In this document: positions 26,811-34,737 of the stretch, piece after piece
How the letters are laid out: each line of letters starts with the position of its first letter
Position numbering within the stretch: position 1 is the first letter of the stretch
NCBI GenBank assembly: GCA_040755835.1
Contig: JBFMAB010000122.1
Coordinates: 62,001 to 126,000 of the forward strand
Direction: 5' to 3'
DNA length: 64,000 nucleotides
Source of the DNA: JADLDB01 sp040755835
Lineage (GTDB): Bacteria > Myxococcota > Myxococcia > Myxococcales > Myxococcaceae
Notes under the pieces: model-generated
What the model was told of the DNA's origin: nothing
The model's input: the letters and a program-made list of their open reading frames with translations, nothing else
Databases searched by the model: none
Made by a program: the position numbers and the translations under genes

Positions 26811-27656
26811 TCACGGCGCGTCCGTCCCCAGCAGCCGCGCCATCGACAGCTCGAGCCCCGAGCGCATCGCGCGCAAGAGGCTGTCCAGCTGCGCGTCGTC
26901 CAGCGAGAGCCGCGCGGCGAGGCCGGCGCGCGTCGCGACGAGCAGCGCTTCGTGCACCTTCGAGAGCCAGCGCGACACGGTGGACTTGTTGACGCCGTAG
27001 ATGTCGCCGATGCGCTCGAGCGGCAGCCCGTCGAGCGCCTGCAGCCGCAGCACGTTGCGCTCCCGCGGCGTCAGCGTGCGCAGCGCCGCCTGGAAGGCCT
27101 CGCTGAAGACGGCCCGGTGCTGCGTCCGCACCGCGGTCAGCTCCGGGTCCGGCGCGGCCAGGGGGAGCGCCTCGAGCGCCTCGTCCTCGGCGGCGACGAG
27201 GCGTGCGCCCGGGCGGCGGGCGTTGAGCGCGGTGCGCACCGCCGCGGCGCGCAGCCAGCTGATGAGCGGTCCGTCGCCGTCGTACGTCGCGATGCGCGGC
27301 GCCTCGCCCACCAGCAGCTTCTCGCGCAGCTGCTGCAGCACCTCGTCGATGAACTCCGGCGCGGCATCGACGCGGGCGATGGCGGCGGAGAGCCGCGAGA
27401 GGTAGCGCGCGTCGAGCTCCCGCAGCGCCACCGCGTCTGCGCGCGCGCACGCCCAGGCGAGGAAGAGGTCCTCGGCCGGCAGCGCGGTCAGCTCGCCCTT
27501 GGCTCGCGGCGCCAGCCAGGTGACGAAGGCGACGTCGTCCATCACGACGGACGGGAAGGCGTCACGTGCACGGCCGAGCAGCGCGCGCAACGCGTCCTCC
27601 AGCCCGTCGAGCGAGCGGCCGGGGGGCGCGTGCGGGACGAAGGCCTCGGCGAGCAC
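26811..27656 (-). CDS. Myxobacterial sigma-70-family factor (TIGR03001-like)
   Basis: A 281-residue sigma factor. Region 2 is diverged (FIDEVLQQLREKLLVGEAPRIATYDGDG...WLRAAAVRTALNARR). Region 4 is clear: FQAALRTLTPRERNVLRLQALDGLPLERIGDIYGVNKSTVSRWLSKV (shown with both ends of the HTH). Length and the extended N-terminus fit the myxobacterial group often encoded beside Ser/Thr kinases. The start is GTG at 27656. The CpaB-like gene ends 24 bp upstream and the zinc-finger kinase starts 49 bp downstream, which indicates one operon. Confidence 0.82.
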   Translation of the reverse strand: MLAEAFVPHAPPGRSLDGLEDALRALLGRARDAFPSVVMDDVAFVTWLAPRAKGELTALPAEDLFLAWACARADAVALRELDARYLSRLSAAIARVDAAPEFIDEVLQQLREKLLVGEAPRIATYDGDGPLISWLRAAAVRTALNARRPGARLVAAEDEALEALPLAAPDPELTAVRTQHRAVFSEAFQAALRTLTPRERNVLRLQALDGLPLERIGDIYGVNKSTVSRWLSKVHEALLVATRAGLAARLSLDDAQLDSLLRAMRSGLELSMARLLGTDAP

Positions 27657-27680
27657 GCGCGAGAGTTTACCGTGCGCGCG

Positions 27681-28115
27681 TCACTTCGTTCCCGGCTTCA
27701 TCGGGACGCGCTCGCCGGTGAGCGCCGTGCGCACCGTCACCACCGCGCGCTCCGCCAGGATGTTCGGGTCCTGCTCGTTGCGCAGCGTCGCCGACAGCTG
27801 GCCCGACGCCTTCGCCAGCGCGAGCAGCTCGGCCTCCTCCGGCAAGACGAGGAGGCTCAGCTGCCGGGGCTCGCCGGGCGCGGGTGACGCATTGGCGAGG
27901 ACGATGACGTTCTGCAGCAGCGTGACGGCGACGAGTCGCTTGTCGTCGTTGAGGACCGCCACGATGTCGACGTGGTCGTTCGCGCGCAGCACCGCGCCGC
28001 CGACGACGGCCGACGTCTCGAGGGTGTAGGCGCGCGCCTTCGGCTGCACGCCGAGGGACGTGGGCGCGGGCGAGGCGGCGAGGACGATGACGGCGGCGGT
28101 GACGAGCGGGTGCAT
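27681..28115 (-). CDS. Secreted CpaB C-terminal-domain protein
   Basis: A 144-residue protein that begins with a signal peptide (MHPLVTAAVIVLAASPAP) and then contains only the second half of a CpaB/RcpC protein: KARAYTLETSAVVGGAVLRANDHVDIVAVL... and LSLLVLPEEAELLALAKASGQ. It aligns by eye with the C-terminal part of the two CpaB paralogues at 21-23 kb but has no SAF domain. AGGAG lies ten bases before the ATG. First gene of the operon with the sigma factor and the zinc-finger kinase; it may be the periplasmic partner of the kinase's pilus-N domains, since CpaB and CpaC interact in Tad systems (inference). Confidence 0.8.
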   Translation of the reverse strand: MHPLVTAAVIVLAASPAPTSLGVQPKARAYTLETSAVVGGAVLRANDHVDIVAVLNDDKRLVAVTLLQNVIVLANASPAPGEPRQLSLLVLPEEAELLALAKASGQLSATLRNEQDPNILAERAVVTVRTALTGERVPMKPGTK

Positions 28116-28262
28116 GCAGGCTCCTGGTGACGGCGGGTTTCCGAAGGGACACAGGCGCGCGGGAAACGTTGCGCGCCGCCGGCACGCCCGCCGTTTCAAG
28201 ACGTTGTCTTCGGCCTGGCAGGGCGGTGTCCGAGCGACGGTGAGGAAGCGTGGGAGACGGCC

Positions 28263-28412
28263 GTGACGGGCCTGCTCCGGGTCGTGACGTACCCGGAGGA
28301 CGACGGGGGCGCGTCGTGGCTGTGGGGCTCGAGCGACCGCGACACCGGCCTGTGGAAGGTCGTCCCGACGTCCGTCGGCCTCGTGCGCCCCGGGCGCGAC
28401 GGCGCCGCGTGA
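28263..28412 (+). CDS. Small hypothetical protein (49 residues)
   Basis: A GTG with GGAG seven bases upstream opens 49 codons, every one ending in G or C, which is far more regular than chance even at this base composition. The product, with the stretch LLRVVTYPEDDGGASWLWGS, has no recognised family, membrane helix or signal. The same frame is open further upstream without a start, so it may be the remnant of a longer gene. It lies in the gap between the CpaB-like operon and the hybrid histidine kinase. Confidence 0.4.
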   Translation: MTGLLRVVTYPEDDGGASWLWGSSDRDTGLWKVVPTSVGLVRPGRDGAA

Positions 28413-28504
28413 GTCCGGGTAGGTCGAAGGACTACGGCGCATCGTCGGCCTCCGCGACGCTATCGTCATCGTCCGCTTTCCGGGGGGGCGAGGGAGACGA
28501 ATCG

Positions 28505-30703
28505 GTGTCGCGAGACTTCGAGACCATCACCGCAGCCAACCCCATCGGACCCGCGCGCGGCGACGCGTGCCTCATCGTGGTGAGCACGCCGACGCGCAGC
28601 GAGCTGGGGCGGGTGCTGGTGCTGTCGAAGTCGCTGACGCTCGGGCGCGGCCGCGAGGCGGACCTCTCGCTGTCGGACGCGTCGATGTCGCGCCGCCACG
28701 CGCGTCTCACCCTGACGGAGGCCGGGGTGCAGCTCGAGGACCTGGGCTCCCGCAACGGTTGCTTCGTCAACGGGGTGCGGGTGAGCCAGGTCGACTTGCG
28801 CCACGGAGACCAGCTTCGGCTCGGCGCCACCACCTTGCACTTCCACGCGCAGGATGGGGCCGGCCCCGGGCCGGGCGCGGAGGCGCTCACCCAGTCGGGC
28901 GTCGCGCAGTGGGACTACGACGTCGCGCTCGGCGCGGTGCGCTGGTCCCGGCAGGCGGAGACAGCCCTCGAGTTGCCGAAGGGCGCGCTGGGCGACGAGG
29001 CGCGGCCGCTGCGTGAGCTGCTCCACGCGGCGCAGTGGGCGGAGGTGGCGACGGCGCTCGAGGCGCCGGGGCAGGCGCCGGTGGTGGAGGTCGACGCGCG
29101 CCTCGCGCTCGCGCCCGGGACGTGGTGGGTGCGGCTGCGCGGGCAGGTGCTGCGCGGCGAGGACGGCCGGCCCCGCCGCATCAGCGGCACCGCGGTGAAC
29201 GTGACGGCGGCGAAGCACCGCGAGCACGCGGTGGCCCGCGCCGGCCAGTTTTTCGAGAATCTGCCCGAACCGGTCATCGTCGCCGACGCCGACGGGCGCG
29301 TGGTGGAGCTCAACGGCGCGGCGCTCGATGCCTTCGCGGTCCAGCGCGGCGAGGCGCGGGGGCGCGACGTCTTCGCGGTGGCGGGCGCTTCGCCGGGCGA
29401 GGGCGTGCGACAGGAGGCCCTCGAGGCCCTGGCGAAGTCCGGCGCATGGACCGCCTCGCTCCAGTTGCGCGTCGCCGGCCAGGCGCGCCCACACCGGGTG
29501 ACGGGTTTCCGGCTGCAGGACGGGGCCGAGGCGCTGGGCCTGGCGTTCCTCTTCCGAGACGTGTCCGAGCAGCACCGGTGGGAGGCGCAGCTCGACCAGA
29601 TGGAGCGGATGGCGTCTCTGCATACGCTGAGCGCCGGCATCGCCCACGAGCTGAACAACCCCTTGTCCTACGTGCTGGCGAACGCGCGCGTGGCCCTCGA
29701 GCGGCTCCAGGGACATCCCGACGAGGACCTGCGCGAGGCCCTGGCCGAGTTGGTGGAGGGGAGCGAGCGCATCGCCGGCATCGTGGGGGACCTCCGGGTC
29801 TTCGCGCGGGGCGATGCGGAGTTCGGAACACATCCGACGGACCTCGGCGCCGTCGTCGAGGCCGCGAGGAAGTTGACGGCGAAGTGGGTGGACGCGCGGG
29901 CGTCCCTCACCGTCGAGCTGACCGCGTCGCCGCTGGTGGAGGCGCACGAGCGGCGGCTCGAGCAGGTGCTGGTGAACCTGCTCATCAACGCGGCGCAGGC
30001 CATTCCCGAGCGCGCCGAGGGGAAGGGCCGTATTCTGGTGCGGGCCCAACCGAGTGACGGCGGCGTGGCGCTCGAGGTGGTCGACGACGGCGAAGGCATG
30101 ACGCCCGACGTGCAGAGGCGCATCTTCGAGCCGTTCTTCACCACGCGGCCGGTGGGCGTCGGCACGGGGCTGGGGCTGGCGGTGTGTCACGGGCTGGTGC
30201 GCTCGATGGGCGGAACGCTGACGGTGCGGAGCGCGCCGGGCGAGGGAAGCACCTTCCGCCTGTGGCTCCGGGTCGCCCAGCCGCGGCGCGTCGAGGCGCC
30301 CACTCCGGCGCCCTGCTCGGGAGGCGAGCGGAAGCTGAAGGTGCTGCTCGTCGACGACGAGCCGCTGGTGCTCAAGGCGCTTGCGCGGATTCTCAAGGCG
30401 CATGAGGTGACGACGGTGTCCTCGGTGCGCGCCGCCCTCGAGCACTTCTCGGCCGGGGCGCGCTTCGACGTGCTGTTGTGCGACCTGATGATGCCGGAGC
30501 AGACGGGCATCGACCTCTACGAGCGCCTGAAGGTGGAGGTGCCGGAGCAGGCGGCGCGCATGGTGTTCCTGACGGGCGGCGCCTTCACCGAGCGCGCGGA
30601 CCGCTTTCTCAAGTCCGTGCGCAACCGGCAGCTCATCAAACCCGTCGACGCGACCGTGCTCCGGCAGACGGTGTTCGAGGTAGGCGGCGCCCTGCAGGCG
30701 TAG
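28505..30703 (+). CDS. Hybrid histidine kinase: FHA - PAS - PAS - HisKA - HATPase - receiver
   Basis: A 732-residue soluble sensor. The FHA domain (~35-115) has LTLGRGREADLSL, SRRHARL and LGSRNGCFVNGVRV, so it should bind a phosphothreonine, presumably made by a Ser/Thr kinase. Two PAS-like domains follow (second: FFENLPEPVIVADADGRVVE). HisKA has AGIAHELNNPLSYVLANARV with the phospho-His. The ATPase has NLLINAAQAI, DDGEGM and GVGTGLGLAVCHGL. A C-terminal receiver (VLLVDDEPLVLKAL, CDLMMPEQTGID, K in LIKPVD) completes it. The GTG at 28505 has a purine-rich GAGGGAG upstream. The FHA input links Ser/Thr and His signalling. Confidence 0.92.
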   Translation: MSRDFETITAANPIGPARGDACLIVVSTPTRSELGRVLVLSKSLTLGRGREADLSLSDASMSRRHARLTLTEAGVQLEDLGSRNGCFVNGVRVSQVDLRHGDQLRLGATTLHFHAQDGAGPGPGAEALTQSGVAQWDYDVALGAVRWSRQAETALELPKGALGDEARPLRELLHAAQWAEVATALEAPGQAPVVEVDARLALAPGTWWVRLRGQVLRGEDGRPRRISGTAVNVTAAKHREHAVARAGQFFENLPEPVIVADADGRVVELNGAALDAFAVQRGEARGRDVFAVAGASPGEGVRQEALEALAKSGAWTASLQLRVAGQARPHRVTGFRLQDGAEALGLAFLFRDVSEQHRWEAQLDQMERMASLHTLSAGIAHELNNPLSYVLANARVALERLQGHPDEDLREALAELVEGSERIAGIVGDLRVFARGDAEFGTHPTDLGAVVEAARKLTAKWVDARASLTVELTASPLVEAHERRLEQVLVNLLINAAQAIPERAEGKGRILVRAQPSDGGVALEVVDDGEGMTPDVQRRIFEPFFTTRPVGVGTGLGLAVCHGLVRSMGGTLTVRSAPGEGSTFRLWLRVAQPRRVEAPTPAPCSGGERKLKVLLVDDEPLVLKALARILKAHEVTTVSSVRAALEHFSAGARFDVLLCDLMMPEQTGIDLYERLKVEVPEQAARMVFLTGGAFTERADRFLKSVRNRQLIKPVDATVLRQTVFEVGGALQA

Positions 30704-30714
30704 CGGGCCGCGCG

Positions 30715-31698
30715 TCAACGCGACGGCGGCGGCGGCGGCGCGGCGATGAAGCCGGGCTGCGGCGAGGATGGCGCGGCGGCGGGCGCCTTCGGGTCCACGA
30801 CGATGGCCGCGAGCGCCGACTCGTTGACCTCGAAGTGGGCCTGCTTCTTCAGGCGCTCGAGCAGTGCGCGGAAGCGGTCCTGCCTGGTCTCGTTGAGCAG
30901 CACCTGCTGAATCGACGGGCGCGCCTGCTCCAGCGACAGGTTGAGGGCGATCTGCCGGCCCTGCAGCTTGACGATGTGAAAGCCCTTGTCCGTCTCGACG
31001 AGGTCGGGCGCGACGTCGCCGACCTTCTGCAGCGCGGCGGCGGCCTTCACCAGCGCGTCGCCGTACTGCTTCGCGAGCTCCTCGTCGGCGAGGAAGCGGA
31101 GGTCGCCGTCGAGCTCCCTCGAGCGCGGATCCTCCGAGCGCTCGCGGGCCAGCTTCGCGAAGGCGGCGTAGTCGAGCGGCGCCAGCGCCTTCACCTGCGC
31201 GAGGACCTCCTCGGCCTGCGCGCGGTGCTCCTTCGTGAAGAAGATGTGCGAGAGCCGGGTCATCGCGGGCTTCACGTAGTCGGACTGGTGCGCCTGGTAG
31301 TACTCGGCGACCTGCGCGTCGGTGACCTGGCTCGCGTTGCCTTCGATTTCCTTCTTGAGCAGCAGCTGCACCATGACGCGCTTGGCGGTCTCGACGACCT
31401 CCGGGTCGTTCGCGAGGCCCTGGCGGACGGCTTCCTGCGAGAGGAGCTCGAAGCGGACGAGGCCGTCGACGTATTCGCGGCGCTGCTCGACGGTCTGGTA
31501 GCGCGCGCGGGCGTACGGGTTCATCTCGGCGAAGCGCTGGTTGAGCTCCCGGTCGGTGATGGTGTCGCCGCCGAAGCGGGCGACCCAGGTGCCGCCGGTC
31601 GCGCCGGGCACCGGGCGGCGGCGGAAGTCGACCTTCGCGGTGCCGGTCTCGTTGCAGGCGGTGAGGAGGAGGGCGGTGACGAGGGCGAGGTGACGCAT
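30715..31698 (-). CDS. Parvulin prolyl isomerase, lipoprotein (third copy)
   Basis: A 327-residue protein with lipoprotein signal MRHLALVTALLLTACNE. The SurA-N-like segment (WVARFGGDTITDRELNQRF) and PpiC domain (TRLSHIFFTKEHRAQAEEV, ELDGDLRFLADEELAKQY, ETDKGFHIVKLQGRQ) are present. The C-terminus is Pro/Ala-rich and ends in a PPPPPSR tail. It is convergent with the hybrid kinase. It is more diverged from the other two parvulins here than they are from each other. Confidence 0.88.
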   Translation of the reverse strand: MRHLALVTALLLTACNETGTAKVDFRRRPVPGATGGTWVARFGGDTITDRELNQRFAEMNPYARARYQTVEQRREYVDGLVRFELLSQEAVRQGLANDPEVVETAKRVMVQLLLKKEIEGNASQVTDAQVAEYYQAHQSDYVKPAMTRLSHIFFTKEHRAQAEEVLAQVKALAPLDYAAFAKLARERSEDPRSRELDGDLRFLADEELAKQYGDALVKAAAALQKVGDVAPDLVETDKGFHIVKLQGRQIALNLSLEQARPSIQQVLLNETRQDRFRALLERLKKQAHFEVNESALAAIVVDPKAPAAAPSSPQPGFIAAPPPPPSR

Positions 31699-31861
31699 GG
31701 CGCGTGGACTAGCAGAGGCCGGCGGTGCGCGTCCCGAGCGGCGTGGCGTGGACGGGGCGGGCTCGAGGGGAGTGGCGGCGGACGGTGCGGTCGCGCTGCC
31801 CGACCCATGAGCTCCTCGGCGCGAGATGTCTGGTGACTCCACTGGCTCGCGCGTCGAGCCT

Positions 31862-31999
31862 GTACTCATTGATGACAGCCAGGCTGGGTCGCCGCTTTTC
31901 CGAATCGTCAGGTACTTGACGATTTGGAGGCCCGGAATTCGTCAAGTACGCACCCATCTGGAAAAGGGTCGGGCCTGCCCCGCTGTCGTCATGGAGTAC
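31862..31999. repeat. Long imperfect palindrome (two 61-base arms)
   Basis: Arms 31862-31922 and 31939-31999 are reverse complements at roughly two thirds of positions by eye, with an exact 11-bp inner stem GTACTTGACGA/TCGTCAAGTAC around a 16-base loop and further exact blocks CTTTTCC/GGAAAAG and GTACTC/GAGTAC. A CGCGCG block at 31848 and 32009 extends it. It fills most of the 431-bp gap between the third parvulin and the MarR gene; nothing else is recognisable there. It could be a MITE-like element, a structured RNA or a long-stem transcript end. Confidence 0.7.
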
Positions 32000-32129
32000 C
32001 GCCTGTGTCGCGCGTGCGGAAATCCGGCGACGGAGTCGAGGGGCTGGTTGGGCTCGGCGAGGTGCCCAGTCCCCTCGCCGCCGGCCCGCCCCGAGGCCGC
32101 ATGTCAGCCCCACGTGCGACAACGGGCCG

Positions 32130-32561
32130 GTGAGCCATCGAACGCCGACCTTGATCAGCTGCCTGCGCCTCGGCCGCCTCGCAGAGGCCACCACGAACAT
32201 CCATCTCGGGGCGCAGGGCTTCGACGCCACCGCCTTCCTCCTCCTCACGCTCCTCGACGAGGAAGGGCCCGCGGACTCGGCCGCGGGGCTCGGGCAGATG
32301 GTCGGCCTGTCGCGTCAGGCCGCTCACCAGGCGCTCGAGCGACTCGAGCGCGACGACCTGGTGCGCCGCGCTCCGAGCCGCGAGGACCGTCGCGCGATCA
32401 CCTGGCACCTCGAGCCGCGCGGTCGAAGGTGGCTCGAGTTTCTTCGAGGGCTGCTCGGCGACGTCGAGCACCGGCTTTGCCGCGCGGCGGACGCCGGCGC
32501 CGTCGAGCGCCTCCGCGACGCCCTGCCGCCGCCGATTCGCCTCGCCGGCTACGACGGCTGA
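32130..32561 (+). CDS. MarR-family transcriptional regulator
   Basis: A 143-residue winged-helix protein. Helix-turn-helix AAGLGQMVGLSRQAAHQALERLERDDLVRRAPSREDRRAITWHLEPRGR (here read as its component helices and wing) has the MarR layout, including the D-R wing residues (SREDRRA). Dimerisation helices flank it. A GTG start is used because no ATG precedes the first helix. It is convergent with the universal stress protein gene. The ligand is unknown; self-regulation through the upstream palindrome region is possible. Confidence 0.82.
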   Translation: MSHRTPTLISCLRLGRLAEATTNIHLGAQGFDATAFLLLTLLDEEGPADSAAGLGQMVGLSRQAAHQALERLERDDLVRRAPSREDRRAITWHLEPRGRRWLEFLRGLLGDVEHRLCRAADAGAVERLRDALPPPIRLAGYDG

Positions 32562-32565
32562 TCCC

Positions 32566-33924
32566 CTACGCGTTGGGCGGCCGCACCACGAACACCGGCT
32601 GGTGCGCGTGCCGCAGCACTGCCTCGGCGACGCTGCCGAGCAGCGTGCGCGCCAGCCCGCTGCGCCCGTGCGACGCGATGACGATGGCGTCCGCGCCGAG
32701 CCGCTCCGCCGCCTCCACCAGCGCCTTCGCCGGCTCCGCCGAGCGCAGCACCTCGGTGCGCGTCACCACGTTGCGGTCCGCGGCCTCGGGCGCCACCAGC
32801 TCGCGCAGCTTCGCGGCCACCTCGGCCTCCACCTTCGCGCGCGTCTGCGGCCCCGCCGCCTCGGGCAGGTAGCGGTCCAGAAGCTCGCCCGCCACGCCGT
32901 CCACCAGCGTCACGTGCGTCAAATAGACCTCTCCGCCCGCGTCCACCAGCGTGTAGGCCCACGGGATGGCCGCGTTGCCCAGCGCCGAGAAGTCCGTCGT
33001 CACCAGCACCCGCTTCAGCCGCGGCGGCGACGTGAAGAGGCCGGCCGGCTTGCCGTCCGGCGGCACCACCGCCACTGACATGCGCGAGAGGTGCAGCGCC
33101 GCGGCCGAGACGCTCCACATGCGCGCCAGGCCCGTGCGCCCGTGCGTGCCCACCACCACCAGCTGGCAGCGCTCGGCCTCGGCCAACTCGAGCAGGTGGT
33201 CGGCCACCCGCCCCACGCCCAGCCGCGCGCGGTACGCCAGCTCGCCCTGGCCGGCCAGCTTCGGCACGCGCCGCTTCAGGTCGCGCTCGATGAGGTGCTC
33301 CACCGCGGGGTCCGGGTCGGTGAACGAGTAGCGCCGCCCCAGGCCGTAGCGCTGGTGCGCCTCGTCGGCGTAGTAGACGCGGCCCACCACCACGTCGACC
33401 GGCGCCGCGCCGCGCAGGTGTTCCACCCACCGCACCGCGCTCGCGCTCGCGTCGCTGTCGTCGACGCCCACCAGCACCTTCAGCGGCGTGCCGCGGCTCC
33501 ACGCCGCGAACGGGTCGCCGTCGCGCACCACCAGCACCGGGAAGTCAGTGGCCGTCGCGAGCCGCTCGCTGGTGCCGCCCAGCTTCACCAGCGCGCCCGC
33601 GCCGTGGCCGGCGCTGCCCACCACCACCAGCGTCGCCTTCTTGAGCTTCGCGAACTCCCGCAGCACCGCGTCGGTGCGGCCGCTCAGCACCTGCGTCTGC
33701 ACCGCCCCCTTCGCCAGCGCCCCGAGCGCGCCGGCCTCCGCCTCGAGGCGCCGCCCCACCATCTGCATCACCTTCTGGCGCGCGTCCGACTCCATCGCCT
33801 CCACGTCGGGCTCCAGCACGTGCACCAGCCACAGCTCCTCGCCCAGCTTTCCGGCCAGCGCTGCCGCGGCCGTCTGCGCCGCCCTGCCCCAATCCGAGAA
33901 GTCCGTTCCGCAGATCAGCGTCAT
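32566..33924 (-). CDS. Triple universal stress protein
   Basis: A 452-residue protein made of three Usp domains (about 1-135, 148-290, 308-452), each starting with a VLVGVDDSDAS/VLVTTDFSALG-type strand. Nucleotide-binding loops vary: domain 1 GSAGHGAGALVKLGG, domain 2 GTHGRTGLARMWSVS (the final G-S/T is lost), domain 3 ASHGRSGLARTLLGS (the first Gly is Ala). So ATP binding may be retained by only part of the protein. Usp proteins occur mostly as one or two domains; three is uncommon. The ATG opens the first strand directly. Confidence 0.9.
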   Translation of the reverse strand: MTLICGTDFSDWGRAAQTAAAALAGKLGEELWLVHVLEPDVEAMESDARQKVMQMVGRRLEAEAGALGALAKGAVQTQVLSGRTDAVLREFAKLKKATLVVVGSAGHGAGALVKLGGTSERLATATDFPVLVVRDGDPFAAWSRGTPLKVLVGVDDSDASASAVRWVEHLRGAAPVDVVVGRVYYADEAHQRYGLGRRYSFTDPDPAVEHLIERDLKRRVPKLAGQGELAYRARLGVGRVADHLLELAEAERCQLVVVGTHGRTGLARMWSVSAAALHLSRMSVAVVPPDGKPAGLFTSPPRLKRVLVTTDFSALGNAAIPWAYTLVDAGGEVYLTHVTLVDGVAGELLDRYLPEAAGPQTRAKVEAEVAAKLRELVAPEAADRNVVTRTEVLRSAEPAKALVEAAERLGADAIVIASHGRSGLARTLLGSVAEAVLRHAHQPVFVVRPPNA

Positions 33925-34098
33925 GGCGTTCTCCTCTCGGGAGGCCCGTGTTTCATCGGACGTGCCGACGTCGTCTCGGGCCTCTGCACGGCCGGCGAAC
34001 GCAGGCGCTGCGCCGGGCGCCGCGAGGCCGAAAAACCTGCGCCTCCGCGCGCGGAGGACGCTCGTCCGCCGCGAGGCCGTGTGGTTGGCTCTGGAGTC

Positions 34099-34737
34099 AT
34101 GAGGCGAGCCGCGCTGGCCGTGGTGGTGCTGACGCTGAACGTGGGGTGCGCCGCCATCTTCACGGGCACGCGGCAGGAGATTTCCGTCATCTCCACGCCG
34201 CCGGGCTCGACGGTGGTGGTGCTGGGCGGCACGGCCGCCAACGTCGCGCTGCGCGCGCGGCAGGTGTCGGACCTGCGCGAACCCGCGCTGGCGTTGCTCG
34301 GGCCCGCGCTGCCCGAAGAGGCGCGCGCCGTGGTGCAGGCGTGGTCCATCGACGAACTGGTGACGAAGCTGGTGCTGCTGACGCGACTGTCCGAGCTGCC
34401 GCCGGAGCTGGTCGCCTCGGCCGGTGAGTTCCTGCGCCTCGTGCCACGTCCCATCGTCGAGAGGCTGTCGGAGATGCTCGGCATCGAAGGCGCCGGCGTC
34501 ACGCCGACGCAGTACGAGCTCAAGAAGGGCAGGGCCTACGCGCTGGTCACCTGGCAGAAGGGCTACGGCGCGAAGCTGCTCAAGGTGGACACCACCTTCA
34601 ACTGGGTGGTCCTCCTCAACATCTTCAACGGCATCATCCCCGGGCTCCTCGTCGACGGCCTGACGGGCGCGTGGCTCAACCTGACGCCGAAGGAAGTCGT
34701 CTACACGCTCGAGCCGCTCCCGGCCGCGACGCCGTAG
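34099..34737 (+). CDS. Lipoprotein with a split PEGA-like domain
   Basis: A 212-residue lipoprotein: MRRAALAVVVLTLNVGCAAIF has lipobox NVGC. The family pattern CAAIFTGTRQEISVISTPPG at the start and YELKKGRAYALVTWQKGYG, then NIFNGIIPGLLVDGLTGAW, at the end match small outer-membrane lipoproteins with a PEGA-like hairpin (CASIF-G-T... to TGA). Here about 80 mainly helical residues (ALRARQVSDLREPALALLGP onward) are inserted between the two halves of the hairpin. Function unknown; likely outer membrane. It ends directly against the convergent pseudokinase gene. Confidence 0.78.
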   Translation: MRRAALAVVVLTLNVGCAAIFTGTRQEISVISTPPGSTVVVLGGTAANVALRARQVSDLREPALALLGPALPEEARAVVQAWSIDELVTKLVLLTRLSELPPELVASAGEFLRLVPRPIVERLSEMLGIEGAGVTPTQYELKKGRAYALVTWQKGYGAKLLKVDTTFNWVVLLNIFNGIIPGLLVDGLTGAWLNLTPKEVVYTLEPLPAATP

